From NCBI GenBank assembly GCA_024398955.1, contig JAKSIG010000016.1, positions 1 through 57,466 of the forward strand: DNA of 57,466 bases, given 5' to 3'. Made by a program: the position numbers and the translations under genes. Shown here piece after piece: positions 33,823 to 42,528 of this stretch; within the stretch, counting starts at the first letter, position 1; the number at the start of each line of letters is the position of its first letter. The notes below the pieces were generated by a model, which worked only from the letters and a program-made list of their open reading frames with translations, did no database searches and had not been told where the DNA came from. This DNA is from Fibrobacter sp. (GTDB lineage: Bacteria > Fibrobacterota > Fibrobacteria > Fibrobacterales > Fibrobacteraceae).

Positions 33823-34533
33823 ATGAAAACTCCTGATAGTCGTTTTTATTGCCCGCTGATTTCTTGCGGAACCATCGTTCTTGACGAGAACGAGAGCACC
33901 CATGCGGTTCGTGTGTGTCGTGCAGCCGTAGGTGACGTACTGCAGCTTTCCGATGGGCTGGGACACTTCGCCGACGCAGTCATAGTGACTGCCGACGCCA
34001 AAGCCTGCGTCGTTCAAGTAGACAATGTCGAAATCGCAGCCCAGGAAAAGCCCAAGGTTTCCCTCGGTATAGCATGCCTTAAGGACGATGCCCTAGAAGA
34101 AGTTGTCTTTCACGCTGCGCAGACAGAGATTGACAGCATCGTTTTTCTCAGGACAGACTATTCCCAGGAGCCAAAGAATTCAGACCTAAAGAAAACGGTA
34201 CGTCGTGCAGAGCTAAAGAGCCTGGTTAGCCTGAAGCAATCCAAGAAGCCCTGGCTTACAAAAATTGAAGGCCCTGTTGAATTTAAGGAATGGCTGAAGA
34301 ACTATAAAGGGGATCTTGTCCTTTGCGACATGGATGGCGAACAGGCTCCAGTCCCAGAAAAGCTCGCCACACCAACCACACTGCTTGTTGGCCCCGAAGG
34401 AGGCTTTTCTCCTGCAGAAATTCAGGCCATCAAGGATTTCAAGAACGGATCCGTTCACCTTATGAAGCTCGGCCCCACCCGACTGCGCGCAAGAACGGCG
34501 GCAATTGTCGCCCTAGGAAAAATCGTTTGCTAG
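33823..34533 (+). CDS. rsmE: 16S rRNA m3U1498 methyltransferase
   Basis: 236-aa SPOUT-class methylase that modifies U1498 of 16S rRNA. RsmE motifs: VGPEGGFSPAEI, and LGPTRLRARTA at the C-terminal knot. The usual C-terminal sequence is LRxETA, so the Glu is replaced here by Arg. N-terminal PUA-like domain (FYCPLI...HAVRVCRAAVGD). I used the ATG at 33823; a TTG three codons earlier lies in the promoter. Transcribed divergently from the HAD operon. Confidence 0.88.
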   Translation: MKTPDSRFYCPLISCGTIVLDENESTHAVRVCRAAVGDVLQLSDGLGHFADAVIVTADAKACVVQVDNVEIAAQEKPKVSLGIACLKDDALEEVVFHAAQTEIDSIVFLRTDYSQEPKNSDLKKTVRRAELKSLVSLKQSKKPWLTKIEGPVEFKEWLKNYKGDLVLCDMDGEQAPVPEKLATPTTLLVGPEGGFSPAEIQAIKDFKNGSVHLMKLGPTRLRARTAAIVALGKIVC

Positions 34534-34598
34534 AAACCCTTAAATTTTATTTATCTTGTCGAAGTGGACGTGCTTGACGGCACTTCCCTTGAGGTTCT

Positions 34599-36293
34599 AT
34601 GGCTTATTACTACTTGATCGCCGCATTGGTTCTTTCTGTCGTGAACATTGCCATCCTGATGGCGATGAACACCAAGCGGCACTTTCCCTACTACACAACC
34701 ATGTTCCATGTCATGGGATTCGGAATTGCAGGGCACCTGTTTCTTGCGCTCTCTACGACTGAGGCTGAAGCCATTCTCGCCAACAAAATTGCCTATACCA
34801 GCGCAGCTTTTGTACCAATGCTATTTTTTCTGGGTGAACTGACCCTGTGCAATATAAAGGTTTCACGAAAGCTACACACCACGTTATTTATTATAAGCTG
34901 TATTGTTCTTGGATTCGCCCTGACTGTAGGTCAAAGCGACATATTCTACAAAAACTTTACCTTGGTCAACAACTTTGGCGTAACTGACTACGTTGCCGAA
35001 TATGGTCCCGCCCACATTCTTTACAATCTGATGCTAGTTTCCTACCTGTTGTCAGGTCTGGTCATTTTTGTAATTTCGCTTTATAAGAGAAAGAATATCT
35101 CCTACAAGAACCTTCTTAGCCTAGCCATTCTTGGGGCAATCACGGTTTGTTCTTTCTTCGTCATGCGTGCCTTGAGTTGCGACATGCTCATGACACCCGC
35201 CATGTACCTTCTGCTTCAGTACACCCTACTTATTGTTATCCACCGTATCGGCAAGTACGACATTCAAAGCACCATTCAGGACACCCTGGAATTCCAGAAT
35301 GAAAACGCCTACGTGTCTTTTGCTGAAGACTTGAGCTATATCGGCTGTAACGACATCGCCCTTCATTACTTCCCTGTTCTTAAGCAGCTGCGTGTTGATA
35401 CCAAGGTTCAGGAAAGTGATGAACTCGGAAAAATTCTACTGGATCAAATCAGCAAGTTCAACCCCAATGAATTTTCATATACCACATCTTTCCAGTACGG
35501 GAAGATGCATTATAAAAGCACCCTAAAGAACCTGCTTCATGGTAACAAGGTGTGCGGCTACATGTTCCGCATCGAGGACGACACCAAGATGCAGCGTTAT
35601 ATCAAGCTGTTGGACAACTACAACAACAGCCTGGTAACCGACGTGCAGAACAGGGACAGCCATATTCAGGCTATCCAGGAACAAATGATTCTTGGCATGG
35701 CCAACATGGTCGAAAGTCGCGACAACAGTACCGGCGGACACATTAGGCGCACCAGCGAAGCCGTCAAGATCTTTGTAAACGAAATGCGCAAGGATGACGC
35801 CTACAGGCCCATGAACTCATTCTTTAGCGCCGTGGCAAAAGCAGCCCCCATGCACGATCTCGGAAAGATTGCAGTAGGCGATGCCGTACTCCGTAAGCCG
35901 GGCAAGTTTACCGACGAAGAATTTGACATTATGAAGACTCACGCAGAAAAGGGAGCCGCCATTGCAGAAAACCTGCTCAAGTACGTTGAGTCCGAGCAAC
36001 TGGTTACCATTGCAAAAAACATGGCCCATTACCACCACGAACGCTTCGACGGGACAGGCTACCCTAACCATCTCAAGGGTTCTGACATTCCGCTAGAAGC
36101 AAGAATCATGGCGATTGCGGACACTTATGACGCATTGGTCACCCGCCGCAGCTACAAAGAAAAGATGTCTTACGCAAAAGCCTACGAAGTTATCATCAAC
36201 GCGATGGGAACCCAGTTCGACCCGCAGTTAAAGAAATACTTTATCAACTGCCACAGAGAACTGCAAGCATACTACGACAGCTGCAAGGAATAA
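34599..36293 (+). CDS. membrane HD-GYP domain protein
   Basis: 564 aa. About seven membrane helices (1-220), a PAS-like/linker region (about 230-365), then an HD-GYP phosphodiesterase domain with MHDLGK (H419, D420) and the GTGYP motif at 485-489. HD-GYP enzymes hydrolyse cyclic di-GMP, so this is a candidate membrane sensor controlling c-di-GMP. It resembles 7TM sensor proteins, but the ligand is unknown. GAGG lies four to five bases before the ATG. It starts 65 bp after rsmE and may be co-transcribed. Confidence 0.9.
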   Translation: MAYYYLIAALVLSVVNIAILMAMNTKRHFPYYTTMFHVMGFGIAGHLFLALSTTEAEAILANKIAYTSAAFVPMLFFLGELTLCNIKVSRKLHTTLFIISCIVLGFALTVGQSDIFYKNFTLVNNFGVTDYVAEYGPAHILYNLMLVSYLLSGLVIFVISLYKRKNISYKNLLSLAILGAITVCSFFVMRALSCDMLMTPAMYLLLQYTLLIVIHRIGKYDIQSTIQDTLEFQNENAYVSFAEDLSYIGCNDIALHYFPVLKQLRVDTKVQESDELGKILLDQISKFNPNEFSYTTSFQYGKMHYKSTLKNLLHGNKVCGYMFRIEDDTKMQRYIKLLDNYNNSLVTDVQNRDSHIQAIQEQMILGMANMVESRDNSTGGHIRRTSEAVKIFVNEMRKDDAYRPMNSFFSAVAKAAPMHDLGKIAVGDAVLRKPGKFTDEEFDIMKTHAEKGAAIAENLLKYVESEQLVTIAKNMAHYHHERFDGTGYPNHLKGSDIPLEARIMAIADTYDALVTRRSYKEKMSYAKAYEVIINAMGTQFDPQLKKYFINCHRELQAYYDSCKE

Positions 36294-36316
36294 GCCTGAA
36301 ACCGCCTGCAGCTAAA

Positions 36317-36344
36317 TTGTAAATTACGAAGTACGACGTACAAA
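36317..36344. repeat. heptad array D
   Basis: TTGTAAA TTACGAA GTACGAC GTACAAA, four units after the HD-GYP stop. Opposite in orientation to array E, with the purT terminator between them. Confidence 0.6.
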
Positions 36345-36355
36345 ATAGAATGGAC

Positions 36356-36381
36356 AAAAAAAGGCTCGGCAATGCCGAGCC
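36356..36381 (-). terminator. purT terminator
   Basis: Perfect GGCTCGGC / GCCGAGCC stem with an AAT loop; the minus strand continues with seven T. Confidence 0.85.
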
Positions 36382-36385
36382 CTTC

Positions 36386-36420
36386 TCGTAATTCATAATT
36401 TATAAATCATAATTGTAATA
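36386..36420. repeat. heptad array E
   Basis: TCGTAAT TCATAAT TTATAAA TCATAAT TGTAATA, five units immediately beside the terminator. Confidence 0.7.
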
Positions 36421-36444
36421 AACGATTCAACGAATCGTTTATTA
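36416..36444. repeat. 13-bp inverted repeat containing the purT stop
   Basis: TAATAAACGATTC-AAC-GAATCGTTTATTA, perfect. The purT stop codon lies in one arm. Confidence 0.75.
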
Positions 36445-37626
36445 CAGGGTAACCTTCACCTTTTCGCGCATAGCCATGACGGTAGCCTTGGCTTCTTCTA
36501 CGGTGTCGCGGCGAGCAAGCAACACACCCATGCGGCGGTGGCCCTTCAGTTCAGGCTTACCGAACAGGCGGAGACCAGTATCGGGTTCTGCAAGGACTTC
36601 TTCAAGACCGCTGAACTTTACCTGGGTGGAATTGCCATCGCAGACAATTGCCTTGGATGCACTGGGGCCATGGAAAGCAATGTTGGGAATGGGCAGGCCG
36701 AGGATTGCGCGGGCGTGGAGGGCAAATTCGGATAGATCCTGGGAAATGAGAGTCACCATGCCGGTGTCGTGAGGTCTGGGGCTCACTTCGCTGAACAGGA
36801 CTTCGTCCTTGCAAACGAACAGTTCCACACCGAAGATGCCGCGACCGCCAAGAGCGTCGGTCACCTTCTTGGCAATGACCTTGGCCTGTTCCAGAAGTTC
36901 AGGCTTCATGGGCTGGGGCTGCCAGGATTCCTGATAGTCGCCGCCCACCTGATGATGTCCGATGGGTTCCAGGAATGCAGTACCTGCAACGTGACGGACG
37001 GTGAGGAAAGTAATTTCGTAGTCAAAGGGAACGAAGCCTTCGATGATCACGCGGCTAGCCTTACCGGTGCGGCCTTCGTTCTGGGAAATGTTCCAGGAAT
37101 TTTCGATGTCGGCCTCGGTCTTGATGACGCTCTGGCCGTGGCCGGAGGAGCTCATCACGGGCTTGATGACGCAAGGAATACCGATTTCCTTGACCGCAGC
37201 CTTGAAATCCTCAAAGTTGTCTGCAAACCTGTAGGGACTGGTCTTGATGCCCAGTTCTTCTGCAGCCAGGCGACGGATACCTTCGCGGTTCATGGTCAAC
37301 TTGGTAGCCTTTGCAGTCGGAATGACGTTATAGCCTTCGGATTCCATCTGGACCAGAGTATCGGTAGCAATAGCTTCCACTTCGGGAACGATGTAGTCGG
37401 GCTTTTCAAGTTCGATAACGCGGCGGAGTTCTGCACCGTCCAGCATGTTGATCACATGGGAACGGTGAGCCACCTGCATGCCAGGAGCATTGGCGTAACG
37501 GTCTACGGCTACAACTTCGACACCGAGACGCATCATTTCGATAATTACTTCCTTACCCAGTTCACCTGCACCGCAGAAGAGAACCTTGGTTGCACTTGAG
37601 CTAAGCGGGGTACCAATTTCAGCCAT
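36442..37626 (-). CDS. purT: formate-dependent GAR transformylase
   Basis: Converts glycinamide ribonucleotide to formyl-GAR with formate and ATP in purine synthesis. 394 aa, full ATP-grasp length. N-terminal [15 protein letters not shown] and central [15 protein letters not shown], a PurT-specific loop; later [17 protein letters not shown] and [12 protein letters not shown] ribosome site AGGAG is eight bases before the ATG. The promoter may be TATCTTTA about 25 bases upstream. Stands alone between heptad arrays. Confidence 0.96.
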   Translation of the reverse strand: MAEIGTPLSSSATKVLFCGAGELGKEVIIEMMRLGVEVVAVDRYANAPGMQVAHRSHVINMLDGAELRRVIELEKPDYIVPEVEAIATDTLVQMESEGYNVIPTAKATKLTMNREGIRRLAAEELGIKTSPYRFADNFEDFKAAVKEIGIPCVIKPVMSSSGHGQSVIKTEADIENSWNISQNEGRTGKASRVIIEGFVPFDYEITFLTVRHVAGTAFLEPIGHHQVGGDYQESWQPQPMKPELLEQAKVIAKKVTDALGGRGIFGVELFVCKDEVLFSEVSPRPHDTGMVTLISQDLSEFALHARAILGLPIPNIAFHGPSASKAIVCDGNSTQVKFSGLEEVLAEPDTGLRLFGKPELKGHRRMGVLLARRDTVEEAKATVMAMREKVKVTL

Positions 37627-37680
37627 AAAAAACTCCTGTTAAAGGCCCTATAAAGATAGATAATAATGATGGATGGGCCA

Positions 37681-37710
37681 AGTACGAATTACGAATTATT
37701 AAGTACGAGA
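37681..37710. repeat. heptad array F
   Basis: AGTACGA ATTACGA ATTATTA AGTACGA, four units in the purT leader side of the gap. Inverted with respect to array G, with a hairpin GCGGC-TTC-GCCGC between them. Confidence 0.7.
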
Positions 37711-37740
37711 GCTAAAATCGCGGCTTCGCCGCCTTACTTA

Positions 37741-37772
37741 TTCTCATAATTCATACTTCATAATTCATAATT
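37741..37772. repeat. heptad array G
   Basis: TTCTCAT AATTCAT ACTTCAT AATTCAT AATT, touching the stop of the barrel gene. F and G could pair into a long stem in the minus-strand RNA. Confidence 0.7.
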
Positions 37773-39342
37773 AGAATCTGTAGTCCACGGGGTTGAAGAT
37801 GAACTTCACTCCGGCACGGATCCAGCCACTGGCACCATCGTCACCGACTTCATGGGCCAGATTTTCATAAATACGGAATCCGCCTCCAAGATAAAAGCCA
37901 AACCAGTCGTTGTACTGCATAGAGTATAACGCATCAAATAAGTACTGAGCTTCGACATGGCTAGAAGGAGCGTACTCATCGCGAATGGCCTCGTCATAGT
38001 CGGTATAAAGTTCGTTATCGCCCTGCTGTAGCCAGGCCAAGGTTGCCTTTACAGAATGGCGTCCATATTTCCAGGACAGATCCAGCCACATGTCAAGAGC
38101 GTCGGAACCTCGGCGGTATCCAATGGGATAATCTACAAAGAACATATCTGCAAAATCGGGATCATCCTGGTCGCGATAGTTGCTGCGATAAAGTCGACGG
38201 CTGGAGTATTCCAGCAAAGGCAGACGACCATTGTTGTGAAGCGGGTCCGTACGAACCACATCAAAACGGAAGAAGAAATCTCCATAACGACGAGTAGGAA
38301 TTTCCTGAGAATAGCCAACCAGGTAGCTGAGCATACTGCGGTTCGTCCCCTTATCGCTATCCTCTCCCACCGGGCTATTGATATCTTCCATATTTAGCTG
38401 GCCATAGAACCGAGCCCCCGAGATAGGCTTCAAGCCCAGTTCAGCAGTGGTAACTGCCTTGGTGTACCCCCCAGCAAAGTTATTGTGAAGGAACATAAAC
38501 GGGTTCATGGAACGAAATTCCAGATCCTTTCCGCCCACCATGCTTTCTTCGATAATGGAAACCCAGAAATGTTTCATTTCTACGCCAATACGATGATATA
38601 CCAAATTCTTGACATTTTCATCGTAGATACGGTCACGCTGATTTGCAGCCTGCTTTCCTTTTTCGGGACATTTTTGTTCCGCAGCTTCGGAACCTTCTGG
38701 CGGACAGCCTGTTTCTGGATCAATGACATCGTTAAAGAGCCAGGCATTCAAGGAACTCACCATAAAGGCATAACGGAAAATTCCCGGTTCAAACTTCCAC
38801 AACAAGCCATCATGATAAGGAGTGCCGCCAATGGTCAAATCATTGGGAGAAACCTTCAAATCCACGGGATCGAAACGGCCTACCTGTACGTAACCCACTG
38901 GATTCTGCCACAAGGCGTAGCCATTAATGGGCACCGCAATATCGAGCTCGCTAGGTTTATAGGTAAAGTTGGTTTTTAAATCCGAATCGTACCAAGCTTC
39001 TATATCCTTACGAAGCGGAGCCTCCATTAAAAAATGGAAATTCTTGTAACCAGCACGAAAGCTGATCATAAAAAACGGATCCAAATGGTCTTCGTAGCTT
39101 CGACCCGTTTCTAGAGGTATCCTAAGTCCCCTCCAGTTGCCACCATAACGTTCTACGGTATCCACGGCAAAAACAGGATCCGTAGGGCCACCGTTCAGCC
39201 CGAAATTAAAATCAGTTCCAATTTGCACATATCCCTTATACGAACTGTCGGCAGACCATTGGGGGATATCAGCAGCATTCATGCCTGCAAAAGAAACTGC
39301 AGACAATAAACCGAGAGATGCAAATACGTTACGGAGTTTCAT
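37771..39342 (-). CDS. large outer-membrane beta-barrel protein, 523 aa
   Basis: Signal peptide (about 1-23). The rest has long alternating strands with aromatic girdles (FFMISFRAGYKNFHFLME, FYLGGGFRIYENL) and a C-terminal phenylalanine after FIFNPVDYRF, as in outer-membrane porin-like barrels. It is loosely like capsule-assembly Wzi or alginate/phosphate porins, but no family is certain. TACATTTA ends five bases before the ATG, and a TTTG lies 18 bases upstream of that. No ribosome site. Confidence 0.72.
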   Translation of the reverse strand: MKLRNVFASLGLLSAVSFAGMNAADIPQWSADSSYKGYVQIGTDFNFGLNGGPTDPVFAVDTVERYGGNWRGLRIPLETGRSYEDHLDPFFMISFRAGYKNFHFLMEAPLRKDIEAWYDSDLKTNFTYKPSELDIAVPINGYALWQNPVGYVQVGRFDPVDLKVSPNDLTIGGTPYHDGLLWKFEPGIFRYAFMVSSLNAWLFNDVIDPETGCPPEGSEAAEQKCPEKGKQAANQRDRIYDENVKNLVYHRIGVEMKHFWVSIIEESMVGGKDLEFRSMNPFMFLHNNFAGGYTKAVTTAELGLKPISGARFYGQLNMEDINSPVGEDSDKGTNRSMLSYLVGYSQEIPTRRYGDFFFRFDVVRTDPLHNNGRLPLLEYSSRRLYRSNYRDQDDPDFADMFFVDYPIGYRRGSDALDMWLDLSWKYGRHSVKATLAWLQQGDNELYTDYDEAIRDEYAPSSHVEAQYLFDALYSMQYNDWFGFYLGGGFRIYENLAHEVGDDGASGWIRAGVKFIFNPVDYRF

Positions 39343-39355
39343 AATGGTAAATGTA
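39343..39355 (-). promoter_or_regulatory. leaderless -7 promoter with -33 TTTG for the large barrel gene
   Basis: TTTG (39374-39377), 18-bp spacer, TACATTTA, then CCATT and ATG. Best Bacteroidetes-like match in the window. Confidence 0.55.
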
Positions 39356-39572
39356 TAAATAATCTGGACACTTCAAAATACAAAGAATCGCCCAGGCAGG
39401 GAGACCCAGGCGATTCCTTGTGTTGTGTGAACGTGCACTCGCACGTTCTGTGTGTGTGTGTGTTTCGTTTGGCAGGCAACATTCAGCATAGCCTGTTGCA
39501 AGGATCTGCAACAGATTCAAATACAGGTTGCTTGCCTAATGGCTTTTCACGAGAAAAAGCTTTTAGTGCAGA
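39356..39572. other. structured ftsZ 3' region with several hairpins
   Basis: No gene. On the minus strand after ftsZ it holds, in order, CTTTTAG/CTAAAAG (39560-39579, overlapping the stop), an imperfect GGCAGGCAAC / GTTGCTTGCC stem (39471-39536) enclosing CTGTTGCA / TGCAACAG, a GT tract, GAACGTGC / GCACGTTC (39429-39448), and GAATCGCC / GGCGATTC (39385-39416) followed by TTTGTATTTT. The last is probably the dcw terminator. Confidence 0.6.
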
Positions 39573-41246
39573 CTAAAAGTTCTCCAGATCGGAACCCATA
39601 CGGAGATAGGCCGGCATATTGTAGTCCACACCTTCAGTCTTCATTGCGCTTTCTGCGGGTTCCTGACGGAGCACGGTGCGAGTTGTTACTGCAGGTTCAG
39701 ACTTCATGGTTTCCTGCTGACGCTGGAATGCAGGAACAGAATATGCACTGGTAATGCTAGAAGCAAAGCCGCGGCCACCATTGTATTCGTCTTCGTCGGA
39801 CACAGCGGCGATTTCTGCGGTTTCGCTCTTGCCAGCAACAGTTTCTTCAGCAGTTGCAGTTGCATCGAAGCCTTCTTCGCCGTAACGGCTTGCGCCGACT
39901 GCGGGGAACATCTGAGAATCAGAAAGCTGCGGAGTTGTCAGGACAGCTTCAGCAGGAGCAACATTTACAGCAGCAGGCTGACGCACAAACATTTCGGGCT
40001 GAGCAGCGGGAGCAACAGCAGGTGCGGGCTGCTGCTGAGTCATGCCTGCCATAGCCAGGAAGTTTGTGGTAGGACGCGGAGTAGGACGAGCAGGCTGAGC
40101 AGGAGCAACAGAGGGCTGCTGCTGTGCAGGCTGAACTACGGGAGCTGCAGGCTGAACATACTGCTGCTGCATTCCTGCAAACGGGTTAGAAAAAACCTGA
40201 GTCGGACGTGCCACGGGAGCGACAGGAGCCACTTCCTGAACACCGCAACCAGTAGCAATGATGGTAATAGAAACCTTATCACCCAGTTCCGGAACAGTGA
40301 TGTCGCCGATGATGATGTTCGGATCACCTTCTTCGCCCACCTTTTCATAGATGTGTTCCATAGCTTCGCTATGTTCCAGAAGGGAATAGTTTTCGCCATG
40401 AGCAACATTGATCAGGACGCCAGTAGCACCTTCGATGCTAATGTCTTCCAGAAGCGGAGATGCGAGAGCCAGGTCTGCAGCGGCAATACCGCGCTTTTCG
40501 CCCTGAGCGCAGCCGGTACCCATAAGGGCGCTGCCGCCATCCTGCATTACCTTGCGAATATCAGCAAAGTCAACATGAACAAGACCATGGTGGAACATGA
40601 TGCCGCAAATGCTCTGGACGGCATTGCCCAGGATTTCGTCGGCCATCTTGAAGGCTTCATCCATGGTGGCCTTCTGGTTAGAAGTCTGGAGCATTGCCAG
40701 GAGTTTCTTGTTTTCGACAACAATGATGGTGTCTACTGCAGCACGGAGTTCTGCAATACCCTTCTGAGCAACGCGAGCACGAGCATTACCTTCGAAACGG
40801 AACGGCTTAGTCACAACACCAACAGTCAGAATGCCCATTTCGCGAGCCACAGCGGCAACAACCGGAGCTGCGCCGGTACCAGTACCACCGCCCATACCTG
40901 CGGTAACAAAGACCATGTCGGCACCCTTCATGGATTCCTTCAGTTCTTCGATATTTTCTTCGACAGCCTTGCGACCCTTTTCCGGATCCATACCTGCACC
41001 CAGATTCTTGGTGGACTTTTCACCAATGAGAATCTTGTGATCAGCCAGGCTCAAGTCCAAAGCCATGGAGTCAGTATTGACGGCATAATACTCAACGCCT
41101 TCAATATTCATCTGCTTCATGCGGTTGACAGTGTTTCCACCGGCACCACCTACGCCGAATACCTTGACTTTTGCGTTGCGGTTGGAGAGCTCTTCGCCCA
41201 TAATGCGGGACTGAGCCTCAAAGTACATTTCATTTGCTTCACTCAT
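39573..41246 (-). CDS. ftsZ: cell-division GTPase FtsZ with long linker
   Basis: Tubulin-like GTPase forming the Z-ring. 557 aa, far longer than the usual 360-400. The core (about 20-335) has GGAGGNTVNRM, the tubulin signature GGGTGTGAAPV, and NVDFADI-like segments. A linker of about 200 residues rich in Gln, Pro and Ala ends with a C-terminal peptide MPAYLRMGSD, the usual binding site for FtsA and regulators. Last gene of the dcw cluster, 37 bp after ftsA. Confidence 0.97.
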   Translation of the reverse strand: MSEANEMYFEAQSRIMGEELSNRNAKVKVFGVGGAGGNTVNRMKQMNIEGVEYYAVNTDSMALDLSLADHKILIGEKSTKNLGAGMDPEKGRKAVEENIEELKESMKGADMVFVTAGMGGGTGTGAAPVVAAVAREMGILTVGVVTKPFRFEGNARARVAQKGIAELRAAVDTIIVVENKKLLAMLQTSNQKATMDEAFKMADEILGNAVQSICGIMFHHGLVHVDFADIRKVMQDGGSALMGTGCAQGEKRGIAAADLALASPLLEDISIEGATGVLINVAHGENYSLLEHSEAMEHIYEKVGEEGDPNIIIGDITVPELGDKVSITIIATGCGVQEVAPVAPVARPTQVFSNPFAGMQQQYVQPAAPVVQPAQQQPSVAPAQPARPTPRPTTNFLAMAGMTQQQPAPAVAPAAQPEMFVRQPAAVNVAPAEAVLTTPQLSDSQMFPAVGASRYGEEGFDATATAEETVAGKSETAEIAAVSDEDEYNGGRGFASSITSAYSVPAFQRQQETMKSEPAVTTRTVLRQEPAESAMKTEGVDYNMPAYLRMGSDLENF

Positions 41247-41283
41247 GATTAATCTCCCTGATTTTGAGTGTTTTGGTTTAGGT

Positions 41284-42528
41284 TTAGAAATACTTTTTCA
41301 AGAAGCCGAAAAACTTCTTTGCGTAATCGCCTACAGGCACCTTGATATGAGCGCCTGTATCGCCCTTTCGCTTACTGTCTTGCAACTGCTTGTTTGCATA
41401 GTGCAAAAGACCAACGCCGGTTGCATAGGAAGGTTTCTGGAAGGCATCCTGAATACCGGTCATGCCCTTGGGGTGACCAATACGGACTGGCTTACCAAAT
41501 GCCTTGGCGGCAACATTTTCGATGCCATCCAATTCGCAGCAACCACCGGTAAGCACGATGCCGCCATTAATAAGAGAATCCAACTGCTGCTTCTGCAAAT
41601 CCTTTGCAAGCAACTGGAAAATTTCACTAACGCGAGCCGTAATCACTCGAGCAAGCAGCTTTCGAGAACAAGGTTCATCTTCACGGCCACCAACTGCGGG
41701 AACCGGGAAAGTTTCGTCTTCAATCAAGTTGCTAATGACACATGTGCCATACTTCTTCTTGATTTCTTCTGCCTTAGACAGAGAAATGGGAACATTCAGG
41801 CACTTACTGATGTCGCTGGTAATCACATTGCCTGCAAGATCCAAGGAATTGGTGTAGCGTACGGAATCCTTCAGGAACACCGCAATATCAGCAGAACCTG
41901 CACCAAGATCCACAAGAGCAACGCCGAGTTCGCGTTCGTCATCGGTAAGAACGGCGCATGCGGCAGCAAGAGGTTCCAGTACGAAACCCGACACGTTAAG
42001 GCCTGCGCGATTGATGCACTTGGTCAAATTCTGCAGGGCATTCTGGCGAGAGGTCACCAGCTGCACATCCACTTCGAGGCGTCGGCCGGTACGGCCCTTG
42101 GGATTGCGGATACCCTTTTCGTCATCCAGAGTATATTCGCCCGGGAAAGCATGAATCAGGCTACCTGCGCCATTGGGAAGCGTACTTGCCTGCTTCTTTA
42201 CGTTTTCAATGTCAATGTCGCGGACTTCACCGGTGGGAAGAGTGATAATGCCCTTGTAGCTGAAGGACAGCACATGCTTTCCTGCAATGCCAACATATAC
42301 ATCACGAACATCTACACCCGTAGAACGTTCCAGCTGCTGAACAGCCTGTTGCAGAGTATCTACAACAAGATCATATTCATCGGCATTTGCCAGCGGAAAA
42401 TCACCGCATTCAACGACTCGAACAGAATCGCCTTCAGAAATGCCAACAAACAGATTCACCTTGGAGGCCCCAATATCGAGACCGAAGATGTAATCTTCCT
42501 TCTTCACTGTTTGCTTATTATCATCCAT
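41284..42528 (-). CDS. ftsA: actin-like division protein FtsA
   Basis: Membrane-attached actin homologue that anchors FtsZ. 414 aa. Actin-family phosphate motifs: FGLDIGASKV near the N-terminus, DLGAGSADIAVF, and VLTGGCCELDGI. The SHS2 domain and a C-terminal amphipathic helix (KKFFGFLKKYF) are present. The ATG at 42528 is chosen for AGAGGTG six bases upstream; a six-codon-longer start lies inside ftsQ. Overlaps ftsQ by eight bases. Confidence 0.95.
   Translation of the reverse strand: MDDNKQTVKKEDYIFGLDIGASKVNLFVGISEGDSVRVVECGDFPLANADEYDLVVDTLQQAVQQLERSTGVDVRDVYVGIAGKHVLSFSYKGIITLPTGEVRDIDIENVKKQASTLPNGAGSLIHAFPGEYTLDDEKGIRNPKGRTGRRLEVDVQLVTSRQNALQNLTKCINRAGLNVSGFVLEPLAAACAVLTDDERELGVALVDLGAGSADIAVFLKDSVRYTNSLDLAGNVITSDISKCLNVPISLSKAEEIKKKYGTCVISNLIEDETFPVPAVGGREDEPCSRKLLARVITARVSEIFQLLAKDLQKQQLDSLINGGIVLTGGCCELDGIENVAAKAFGKPVRIGHPKGMTGIQDAFQKPSYATGVGLLHYANKQLQDSKRKGDTGAHIKVPVGDYAKKFFGFLKKYF

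Noticed and set aside
39449..39465. GT tract as a phase-variation microsatellite
   Set aside because: Short, non-coding and not in a promoter spacer; no gene reading frame would be switched.
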